Below are positions 1 through 5,100 of a DNA stretch of 5,100 nt, piece after piece (position 1 is the first letter of the stretch; the number at the start of each line of letters is the position of its first letter). The stretch comes from Fidelibacterota bacterium (GTDB lineage Bacteria > Fidelibacterota > UBA2242 > JAFGTP01). The notes under the pieces were generated by a model that ran no database searches, had not been told where the DNA came from, and saw only the letters and a program-made list of their open reading frames with translations. The position numbers and the translations under genes were made by a program. The DNA lies in NCBI GenBank assembly GCA_021734005.1, contig JAIPJV010000168.1:1-5100 (forward strand), given 5' to 3'.

Positions 1-713
1 ATAAATTCATAGATATGCTTGATATGGAAATGTTTCATGTTGACAGTGTTTATCAAGACTGGGGGGGTATAAAACTTTGCCTGGAAAATCCTGAGATTTT
101 GAAAACCCAGTTTAGGGCCCTTCTCAAAGTAAGCACCAGGCGAGAACTCAATATAATGTTACCCATGATCTCCAATTTGGAGGAGGTGGAGGCTGCCAGA
201 GAATTATTTAAGGAGGCCCAGCAAGAACTTGACAAAAAAAATATTGACTACAGTGAAGTCAGGTTAGGTGCTATGGTGGAAACCAAGGAAATTTTGGAGA
301 ACCTGGATGAACTGGCTTCCAGTGTGGAATTCTTCAGCATTGGCACCAATGATCTTGCTCATTTTTTGCTCGGGACCAGTCGAGATTCTGATTCAGTAAC
401 CCATCACTATCATCCATTTATGTTCAAGGCTATCAGTGGAATTGTTGAAGCAGGACAGCGCAATCAAATACCTGTCACTTTGTGTGGAGAAATGGGAGCT
501 GATCCCTACGCCTTAATTGGACTGGCAGCAGTCGGAATCAGAAATATCAGTGTGAATACCAGCTCTCTGGCAAAAATTACCAAAGAAGTAAAAAATATAG
601 ATTTAAAGAAAATGGAAAATCTGGATTCGCTCATTGATAGTTGTGACGATCCGGAAACTGTTCAATCAATATTAATCGAATATTACGAACAATATATCGG
701 GAAAAAAGATTAA
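1..713 (+). CDS. ptsI: PTS enzyme I-type phosphoenolpyruvate-protein phosphotransferase, C-terminal part (5' end outside window)
   Basis: This is the C-terminal PEP-binding TIM-barrel domain of an enzyme I (PtsI/PtsP) family protein, a cytoplasmic enzyme that takes phosphate from PEP and passes it to HPr or NPr. The frame is open to the left edge, so the ATG at 15 is internal and the His-phosphorylation domain is missing. Counting from that Met: IMLPMI at 47-52, metal-ligand Glu89 (MVET), EFFSIGTNDL at 105-114 with Asn112/Asp113, Arg123, and the catalytic Cys157 in CGEM. The C-terminus (DDPETVQSIL) resembles PtsP-type proteins. Oddities: the usual NPxLGxRGIR segment reads VYQDWGGIK, the signature Gln after TNDL is His116, LYxP reads HHYHP, and CGEMAGD reads CGEMGAD. 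Family membership is firm. Whether it serves sugar PTS, nitrogen PTS or a regulatory role is not known. The stop TAA lies 3 bases before the next gene. Confidence 0.88.
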   Translation, partial: KFIDMLDMEMFHVDSVYQDWGGIKLCLENPEILKTQFRALLKVSTRRELNIMLPMISNLEEVEAARELFKEAQQELDKKNIDYSEVRLGAMVETKEILENLDELASSVEFFSIGTNDLAHFLLGTSRDSDSVTHHYHPFMFKAISGIVEAGQRNQIPVTLCGEMGADPYALIGLAAVGIRNISVNTSSLAKITKEVKNIDLKKMENLDSLIDSCDDPETVQSILIEYYEQYIGKKD

Positions 714-716
714 AAT

Positions 717-1358
717 ATGCAGGATAATAGAGACATAGCAGTCGAATTGGAAAAATTGATGTACTATCCTCCCAGCAAAGGATATGCTCTCATCCTTGTC
801 AAAAAGGAAGTTCCGGAGGATCAGAGGAGCCTGAAACTGCCCATTATAATTGGTGCTTTTGAAGCTCAGGCAATTGCTCTTGCTCTGGAAAAACTCAACA
901 TGCCGCGTCCTTTGACTCATGACCTTTTTGCCAGTTTTTTGGATAGAATGAAGTATAATGTGAATAAAGTTGTTGTTAGCGATCTTGTTGATGGTACTTT
1001 TTATGCCAATATTTATATGGAATCTAATGATAATGTCAGTTATGTAATGGATTCTCGTCCCAGTGATGCAATTGCCCTGGCTCTGCGTGTCAATGCAGAG
1101 ATTTATGTCAAAGAAAAGGTCTTTGATGAAGCCGGTCAGGAACTTGAAACTCCGGAGTTGGCCACAGATGATGATTCCCAACAAACCTACCATGAAGGCA
1201 ATAAAAATTTCGATCAACTCTTTGATCTACAAATGAAACTGCAGGAAGCCATTGATAATGAGAATTATGAATTAGCTGCTAAAATTCGGGATAAAATTGC
1301 TCAAATAGAAGATACTGACGCTGATAAAGATGATTTTGAAAATGATGATGCAAATTAA
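717..1358 (+). CDS. Bifunctional nuclease (BFN/DUF151) domain protein with C-terminal UVR motif
   Basis: A 213-residue soluble protein. The BFN domain spans roughly residues 7-137, with the family hallmarks LPIIIGAFEAQAIA (41-54), RPLTHDL (64-70) and DSRPSDAIALALR (112-124). After an acidic linker, residues about 167-198 form a UVR (UvrB/UvrC-type) helical hairpin of the L..L..AI....YE.AA.IRD.I form. The last 16 residues are strongly acidic. Known for the family: plant BFN proteins have RNase and DNase activity, while the role of bacterial members is poorly defined. The UVR motif suggests a protein-protein contact, by analogy with UvrB-UvrC. The chosen ATG leaves enough sequence for the first beta strand (IAVELEKLMYY). 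There is no clear Shine-Dalgarno site. The start follows the enzyme I stop by 3 bases, so translation is probably coupled. This domain pairing is familiar from FCB-group bacteria. Confidence 0.88.
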   Translation: MQDNRDIAVELEKLMYYPPSKGYALILVKKEVPEDQRSLKLPIIIGAFEAQAIALALEKLNMPRPLTHDLFASFLDRMKYNVNKVVVSDLVDGTFYANIYMESNDNVSYVMDSRPSDAIALALRVNAEIYVKEKVFDEAGQELETPELATDDDSQQTYHEGNKNFDQLFDLQMKLQEAIDNENYELAAKIRDKIAQIEDTDADKDDFENDDAN

Positions 1359-1461
1359 TTTTTAATTACAATAAAGATAGCCTCAGTATAATCCGAGTCA
1401 TGCTGAGCGCCTCAAAGAGATGTCTTGTGAGAGAGATGAAGCATTACTAAATTATATTAAT
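1359..1461. other. Convergent intergenic spacer with repeat-like inverted segments
   Basis: This 103-base spacer lies between the 3' ends of the BFN gene (+) and rnc (-). It holds no supported gene. GTCATGCTGAGCG (1397-1409) and GATGAAGCAT (1435-1444) form the ends of a loose inverted unit (ATGCT/AGCAT). TGAGCGCCTCA (1404-1414) is a short palindrome, and AGAGATG occurs twice (1416-1422, 1432-1438). The second copy can pair with CATCTCT at 1465-1471, inside the end of rnc. The outline resembles degenerate intergenic repeats ending in GTCATGCTGAGC that I recall from FCB-type genomes; that comparison is from memory. No strong intrinsic terminator (GC-rich stem plus T run) is visible on either strand, though the structure may help end both converging transcripts. 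Confidence 0.35.
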
Positions 1462-2193
1462 TTACATCTCTGGGTCAGGGCAGGGAAGGGATTGAATTTT
1501 TTCTAGTGTTTTTTTAGCGGCTAATTGTTCGGCAGATTTTTTGGTAGTAGATGTAGCACTGCCGTATTTCTTTCCATTCAAAAATAGACCCATTCTATAT
1601 TTTCTTTTATGATCAGGGCCGGAAACTTTTATTATTCGGAAATCTATATCTGTGATTTTATTTTTCTGGCAATATTCGATTAGCTTGCCTTTATAATTGA
1701 TTTTACGGGCTGAATTATCAATTTTCGCGTTTTCCATAACCCATTTAATGATAAATTTGGAAGTTGTTTTGAGCCCTTTATCCAAATACATAGCGCCAAT
1801 AACAGATTCCAAAATTTCAGCCAGAATCTTTTTTCTGGTAGGCATATTCTGCATATCAACGCTTTTATCTACAATACAATCTTTTTCAAGATCCAGAGTT
1901 TCAGCAACTCGAAAAAGGTAGTGGCCATTTACATATTTCATGCGTTTTTTGGTGAGTTTTCCTTCCTTTTCTTTAGGAAATTTTTTGTATAAATATTCTG
2001 AGGCGACCAGATCAAGAACTGCATCACCTAAAAATTCCAGCCGCTCATAGGGCACAGGATTTACATTTAATGTGGAAGGATGGGTGAAAGCACGCTTCAA
2101 TAATTCAGGATTATTAAAATAAAAACCCACCCGTTTTTCAAAAACAGATGGGTTTTTTCTATTTTTAAAGATTTTTGATAAAAAAGAATTCAT
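1462..2193 (-). CDS. rnc: Ribonuclease III
   Basis: A 243-residue double-strand-specific endoribonuclease that processes rRNA precursors and structured mRNAs in the cytoplasm. The catalytic domain covers about residues 15-155 and includes the family signature ERLEFLGDAVLD (50-61), giving Glu50, Glu53 and Asp57 (E. coli E38, E41, D45). Glu77 matches E. coli E65. In the second metal-binding segment (ILAEILESVIGAMYLD), Glu129 matches E117, but the position of E. coli D114 is Glu126 (codon 1816-1818). The C-terminal dsRNA-binding domain (about 165-233) contains NYKGKLIEYCQ, SGPDHKRKY and KKSAEQLAAKKTL. A basic N-terminal extension of about 20 residues precedes the domain, as in FCB homologues. 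It starts 20 bases after the fabF stop with no good Shine-Dalgarno site, so it is likely expressed by read-through from the fab genes. A terminator-like hairpin lies in codons 13-25. Confidence 0.95.
   Translation of the reverse strand: MNSFLSKIFKNRKNPSVFEKRVGFYFNNPELLKRAFTHPSTLNVNPVPYERLEFLGDAVLDLVASEYLYKKFPKEKEGKLTKKRMKYVNGHYLFRVAETLDLEKDCIVDKSVDMQNMPTRKKILAEILESVIGAMYLDKGLKTTSKFIIKWVMENAKIDNSARKINYKGKLIEYCQKNKITDIDFRIIKVSGPDHKRKYRMGLFLNGKKYGSATSTTKKSAEQLAAKKTLEKIQSLPCPDPEM
2121..2157 (-). terminator. Possible intragenic terminator or attenuator hairpin at the start of rnc
   Basis: AAAAACCCA (2121-2129) and TGGGTTTTT (2149-2157) pair perfectly over 9 bases. Inside them, GTTTT (2133-2137) pairs with AAAAC (2141-2145), and a C-G pair (2131/2147) lies between two mismatches. 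The result is an almost continuous 37-base hairpin. T-rich tracts follow on both strands: on the - strand the arm continues into ATTTTAAT, and on the + strand TTTTTT is followed by CTATTTTT. This is the shape of a bidirectional intrinsic terminator, but it has few G-C pairs and sits within rnc codons 13-25. Partial attenuation of rnc behind fabF is possible. A chance product of an AT-rich Lys/Phe stretch is equally plausible. Confidence 0.3.
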
Positions 2194-2213
2194 TCCATAA
2201 AATCGGGTATTGT

Positions 2214-3458
2214 TTATTTTTCATACCTTTTTACCGCAATGGTAGCGTTATGACCGCCAAAGCCAAAGTTATTACTTATTCCAGCATGAAACTTCAGCTC
2301 TCGGGCTTCATTGGGTGTATAATCAAGATCACACTCGGGATCAGGATTTTCATAATTAATAGTCGGTGGTATTATCTGCTCTTGAAGTGATTTACAAAGA
2401 GCGATAAATTCAACTCCACCTGTTGCTCCCAAAATATGTCCAGTCATGGATTTTGTAGAACTGATTGGAATATCTTTAGCCCGATCGCCAAAAACTTTTT
2501 TAATAGCTTTGGTTTCAATGGGATCATTAGCAGGAGTTGATGTACCATGGGCATTAATGTAGCCAATGTCTTCAAGCTTGAGAGAAGAATTCTCAATAGC
2601 CAGATTCATGGCTTGAGCTGCACCAGCTCCATCAGGATGGGGGGCAGTGATATGATGCGCATCAGCTGAAAATCCATATCCAGTAATTTCTCCAAAAATA
2701 GGAGCATTGCGTTCTTTGGCATGCTCCAATTCTTCCAGAATAACAATGCCTGCACCTTCGCTCATGACAAATCCATCTCTCTCTTTGTCAAAGGGACGAC
2801 TTGCTTTTTGCGGCTCATCATTGCGTTTGGATAAAGCCTGCATATTGGTAAAACCTGCCAGGGCAAGTGGGGTAACACTTGCTTCAGCACCACCGGTGAC
2901 CACGACATCAGAATCACCAGTAATAATGTGGTTATAAGCAACACCAATAGCATGGCTGGCAGTGGCACACGCTGAGGTGACCGAATAATTCGGCCCGGTA
3001 AAATTCCAGCGCATTGAAATACGTCCAGGAATCATATCCGGAATCATCATAGGTATAAAAAGAGGACTAACATAGCGGGCCCGTTTTTTCAGGAGCCTTT
3101 CATGCTGAGCCTCAAGTGTACTTATACCTCCGATACCAGAACCAGTTACAACACCAATACGGGCCGGATCAAGATCATGGTCTTCCAGATGACTGCTTTT
3201 AACAGCTTCCTCAGCTGCTACCATACCCAGCTGGCAAACTCGATCCATGCGTTTGGCCTGTTTTCTTTCAAAATAGTCCAAAGGATCAAAATCCCGGACT
3301 TCACCGGCAATTCTTACCCTTAAACCTTCAGTATCAAAGGCCTGGATAATATCAATGCCACTTTTTCCATTAAGTACATTTTCCCAGAATTCTGAGACAT
3401 TTTTTCCAATTGGATTAATTGTCCCAATTCCGGTTACAACTACTCTCTTTTTACTCAT
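2214..3458 (-). CDS. fabF: 3-oxoacyl-[acyl-carrier-protein] synthase II (beta-ketoacyl-ACP synthase II)
   Basis: A 414-residue condensing enzyme that elongates acyl chains by decarboxylative Claisen condensation with malonyl-ACP. The length and almost every landmark match E. coli FabF. The thiolase fold shows the nucleophile Cys164 (SACATA), His304 (NAHGTST), Lys336 (STKSMTGH) and His341, plus the gating loop with Phe398 and Phe400 (NNFGFGGHNA). The N-terminus MSKKRVVVTGIGTINPIG is typical. The ATG at 3458 was chosen over an in-frame TTG at 3464, which would add only two residues (Met-Asn) not seen in the family. The Shine-Dalgarno site is weak, and the start lies 22 bases after the acpP stop, which fits dependence on upstream translation. 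The enzyme is cytosolic. It could in principle be a FabB-like paralogue, but the position next to acpP and the Cys-His-His triad favour FabF. Confidence 0.96.
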   Translation of the reverse strand: MSKKRVVVTGIGTINPIGKNVSEFWENVLNGKSGIDIIQAFDTEGLRVRIAGEVRDFDPLDYFERKQAKRMDRVCQLGMVAAEEAVKSSHLEDHDLDPARIGVVTGSGIGGISTLEAQHERLLKKRARYVSPLFIPMMIPDMIPGRISMRWNFTGPNYSVTSACATASHAIGVAYNHIITGDSDVVVTGGAEASVTPLALAGFTNMQALSKRNDEPQKASRPFDKERDGFVMSEGAGIVILEELEHAKERNAPIFGEITGYGFSADAHHITAPHPDGAGAAQAMNLAIENSSLKLEDIGYINAHGTSTPANDPIETKAIKKVFGDRAKDIPISSTKSMTGHILGATGGVEFIALCKSLQEQIIPPTINYENPDPECDLDYTPNEARELKFHAGISNNFGFGGHNATIAVKRYEK

Positions 3459-3480
3459 ATTCAATATACCAGTTTTAAAA

Positions 3481-3711
3481 TCAGACTTTGTCTTTTAAAT
3501 ATTCCACTACATCTTTGACAGTGCGTAGATCATTGGCATCTTCGTCTGGAATTTCAATATCAAATTCTTCTTCCATCTCCATGACCAATTCAACTGTATC
3601 AAGTGAGTCAGCACCAAGGTCTTCGATGAAATTAGAATCTTCAGTAATCTTAGATTCTTCAACACCTAACTTATCTGCTGTTACTTCTTTCACTTTTTTG
3701 ACTAAATCCAT
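3481..3711 (-). CDS. acpP: Acyl carrier protein
   Basis: A 76-residue acidic carrier that holds growing acyl chains on a 4'-phosphopantetheine arm. Ser36 in the invariant DLGADSLDTVEL motif (31-42) is the attachment site and is at its canonical position. Helix II (SLDTVELVMEMEEEF) and the following IEIPDEDA loop carry the acidic surface recognised by FabD, FabG and FabF. The length is standard for a bacterial AcpP. It lies between fabG (44-base gap) and fabF (22-base gap to its ATG), the classical position. A very strong Shine-Dalgarno site precedes it, which fits the high abundance expected of ACP relative to its enzymes. No holo-ACP synthase gene is in view. Nothing in the protein is unusual. 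Confidence 0.97.
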   Translation of the reverse strand: MDLVKKVKEVTADKLGVEESKITEDSNFIEDLGADSLDTVELVMEMEEEFDIEIPDEDANDLRTVKDVVEYLKDKV

Positions 3712-3716
3712 AGTAT

Positions 3717-3722
3717 CCTCCT
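3717..3722 (-). promoter_or_regulatory. Strong ribosome binding site of acpP
   Basis: On the - strand this reads AGGAGG, followed by ATACT (5 bases) and the acpP ATG. It is the only full consensus Shine-Dalgarno sequence in the window. It fixes the acpP start and suggests higher translation of acpP than of fabF and rnc, whose leaders show no comparable match. Confidence 0.85.
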
Positions 3723-3755
3723 AATTTTAGTTGCCTGCATATCTAGTTACATACT

Positions 3756-4502
3756 TTACATTACCATTCCACCATCAACTTTGATGACCTGCCCGGTAAT
3801 GTATCTTGCCAGGGGGGAAGCCAAGAAAAGAACTGCATTGGCTACATCTTCAGGGTCTCCAAAGTATTTGAGCGGAATATTATCTAAATATTTTTCCTTT
3901 ATATCTTCAGGTAATTCTTCTGTCATTTTTGTTTTAATAAAACCGGGAGCAACCAGATTAACATTTATATTTCGGGGAGCCAATTCCTGGGCAACAGATT
4001 TGGAAAAACCAATTAAACCGGCTTTACTGGCTGAATAATTGCTTTGTCCCGCGTTTCCGGTTATACCAACGACTGAACTAATATTTACTATACTTCCTGA
4101 TCTCTGTTTGAGAAAATATCTAATAGCAGCCCGGGTTGTCAGAAATGCGCCTTTGAGATTTGTCTCTAAGACAGAATCCCAGGCTTCCTCTTTCATCCGC
4201 ATTAGAAGACCGTCGCGGGTTATTCCGGCATTATTTATCAATACATCAATGCTGCCATGTTCTTTGTAAGTAGTTTTTATAAGGTTCTGAACATCATCTT
4301 TATCAGTGACATTGCAGGGAATGGCTGAACAGGAGTAATCCTGATCAAGAAATTCCTGATGAGTTTGTTCCAGTTTATCTTCCACAATATCAGTTAAAAT
4401 TACATGAGCATTGCTATTGCCAAAAGTCTTTGCTATTTGCTTACCAATTCCCTGGCTTGATCCGGTTACTATTACGTTCTTATCAGAAAAATCTATTCGC
4501 AT
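3756..4502 (-). CDS. fabG: 3-oxoacyl-[acyl-carrier-protein] reductase
   Basis: A 248-residue short-chain dehydrogenase/reductase that uses NADPH to reduce 3-ketoacyl-ACP to 3-hydroxyacyl-ACP, the first reduction of each elongation cycle. The Rossmann nucleotide site is TGSSQGIG (13-20), followed by NNAG (90-93). The catalytic tetrad is Asn115, Ser143, Tyr156 and Lys160 (NISSVVG; NYSASKAG). VAPGFI (184-189) and the C-terminal GQVIKVDGG are typical of FabG. Length and spacing match the family. The ATG lies inside the end of fabD (10-base overlap) behind a GGAG site, so the two are probably translationally coupled. Many short-chain reductases look similar, but placement between fabD and acpP makes FabG the clear choice. 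Confidence 0.96.
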   Translation of the reverse strand: MRIDFSDKNVIVTGSSQGIGKQIAKTFGNSNAHVILTDIVEDKLEQTHQEFLDQDYSCSAIPCNVTDKDDVQNLIKTTYKEHGSIDVLINNAGITRDGLLMRMKEEAWDSVLETNLKGAFLTTRAAIRYFLKQRSGSIVNISSVVGITGNAGQSNYSASKAGLIGFSKSVAQELAPRNINVNLVAPGFIKTKMTEELPEDIKEKYLDNIPLKYFGDPEDVANAVLFLASPLARYITGQVIKVDGGMVM

Positions 4503-5100
4503 GAAAAGTTCTCCAGATCTTTATATTTTGAAATACCATTTGTATTTAGGTCTTTATTTATCCTGCGAATCAATCCCTGTAAAACTCGTCCGGGCCCAAT
4601 TTCATAATAATCTTCTATATCTTCTGCGACCATATTTTCAATAGTATTGACCCACAAAACCGAAGATGTAAGTTGCTGATCAAGCCGCTCTCTGATTTCA
4701 TCCGGATCTTGAGTTGGAGTGCCAGTCACATTACTATAAATTGGATAGTTCGGTTTATTAAAATTGGCACTATCAAGCGCTTTTTTTAATTCATCACGGG
4801 CACTCTTCATCAAAGGAGAGTGAAAAGCACCACCAACTGATAATTCAATTGCTCTTCGGGCGCCTTCATCTTTCATTTTCATCATGGCTTTCTGTACAGC
4901 CGGAGTCTCACCGCTGATCACTATCTGTTTTGGAGAATTGTGGTTGGCCAGGACACAAATTCCATAGCTTTTCATATCATCAAGAATTGCTTTAACTTTT
5001 TCAAAATCCAGTCCAACAATTGCAGCCATTGTACCAGCACTGTTTTCTGTCGCCATCTGCATTTGTTCTGATCTGACTTTGACCAGCTTTAAAGCCTCTT
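4493..5100 (-). CDS. fabD: Malonyl CoA-acyl carrier protein transacylase, C-terminal part (5' end outside window)
   Basis: The enzyme moves malonyl from CoA to AcpP, supplying the extender unit used by FabF. The frame is open through the right edge; the visible part begins with EALKLVKVRSEQMQMA, matching about residue 110 of E. coli FabD, so the ATG at 5062 is internal. Visible landmarks are the Arg of LVKVRSEQM (E. coli R117, which binds the malonyl carboxylate), GTMAAIVGL, ANHNSPKQIVISG, the catalytic His of GAFHSPLM (E. coli H201; codon 4820-4822), and YEIGPGRVLQGLIRRI near the end. The nucleophile Ser motif (GHSLG) must lie outside the window and could not be checked. The stop overlaps the fabG start by 10 bases. 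The C-terminus extends about 15 residues past the conserved fold, which is within normal variation. Confidence 0.95.
   Translation of the reverse strand, partial: EALKLVKVRSEQMQMATENSAGTMAAIVGLDFEKVKAILDDMKSYGICVLANHNSPKQIVISGETPAVQKAMMKMKDEGARRAIELSVGGAFHSPLMKSARDELKKALDSANFNKPNYPIYSNVTGTPTQDPDEIRERLDQQLTSSVLWVNTIENMVAEDIEDYYEIGPGRVLQGLIRRINKDLNTNGISKYKDLENFSCE
4511..4514 (-). promoter_or_regulatory. Ribosome binding site of fabG within fabD
   Basis: On the - strand this reads GGAG (in CTGGAGAAC), 8 bases before the fabG ATG at 4502. It lies within the last fabD codons. It supports that ATG as the start even though it overlaps the fabD stop (TAG, 4493-4495). Confidence 0.65.

Noticed and set aside
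60..67. Frameshift at the run of seven G in the enzyme I gene, as an explanation for the lost NPxLGxRG motif
   Set aside because: The other two forward frames upstream contain stops (positions 2, 10 and 20) and encode nothing like the motif, while the used frame is open on both sides. The divergence looks genuine.
234..241. Run of eight A in the enzyme I gene as a slippage site
   Set aside because: The reading frame is intact with good homology on both sides; such runs are expected in AT-rich coding DNA.
672..1217. Long open frame on the - strand opposite the BFN gene (181 codons)
   Set aside because: It encodes no recognisable family and lies wholly opposite a well-supported gene, so it is an antisense shadow.
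3100..3115. TCATGCTGAGC followed by CTCAA in fabF, resembling the spacer element at 1398-1415
   Set aside because: It lies in conserved fabF codons (TLEAQHE) and needs a 2-base gap to align. A match of this length is expected by chance within 5 kb.
3459..3464. TTG at 3464 as the fabF start
   Set aside because: It adds only Met-Asn before an ATG (3458) that gives the canonical N-terminus MSKKRVVVTG; there is no Shine-Dalgarno site favouring the TTG.
3488..3724. Open frame on the + strand opposite acpP
   Set aside because: A Ser-rich shadow of the acidic acpP codons, with no recognisable product.
3712..3755. Internal promoter between fabG and acpP
   Set aside because: AT-rich, but no convincing -35/-10 pair or Bacteroidota-type -33/-7 pair could be identified, so none is called.
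1..5100. An undescribed multi-gene system such as defence, mobile element or biosynthetic novelty
   Set aside because: All substantial coding regions belong to known families in a housekeeping context. No unknown gene, repeat array or mobile-element signature was found on either strand.

Overview
The window is an ordinary, densely coded piece of a bacterial chromosome. It looks AT-rich by eye. Two gene groups face each other. On the + strand, from the left edge to about 1358, lie the 3' end of a PTS enzyme I-type gene and a bifunctional nuclease (BFN/DUF151) gene. On the - strand, from the right edge down to 1462, lies the fatty-acid synthesis cluster fabD (5' part missing), fabG, acpP, fabF and rnc, transcribed in that order. 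A short convergent spacer (1359-1461) separates the groups.

The best guess for the host is a member of the FCB superphylum (Bacteroidota, Balneolota, Calditrichota, Marinimicrobia and relatives). Three things point there. The BFN protein has the wording typical of that group and carries a C-terminal UVR motif. RNase III has a short basic N-terminal extension like that of FCB homologues. The spacer resembles a GTCATGCTGAGC-type intergenic repeat that I associate with such genomes. No rRNA or other marker allows a phylum call, so this is inference.

The - strand genes cover the type II fatty-acid synthesis core. FabD loads malonyl onto acyl carrier protein (AcpP), FabF condenses acyl and malonyl groups, and FabG reduces the 3-ketoacyl product. 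RNase III ends the unit, a common arrangement in bacteria. Spacing is tight: fabD and fabG overlap by 10 bases, and the gaps are 44 bases (fabG-acpP), 22 (acpP-fabF from the chosen ATG) and 20 (fabF-rnc). A single polycistronic message is likely. The visible active-site residues of FabG, AcpP, FabF and FabD are intact. RNase III has Glu where the family usually has a metal-binding Asp.

The + strand pair is less standard. The enzyme I-type C-terminal domain keeps the catalytic Cys and metal ligands but departs from the family in several conserved motifs. It is followed after only 3 bases by the BFN gene.

I found no mobile element, CRISPR array, RNA gene or undescribed multi-gene system. The points most worth a second look are the divergent enzyme I, the RNase III substitution, a terminator-like hairpin inside the start of rnc, and the repeat-like convergent spacer.
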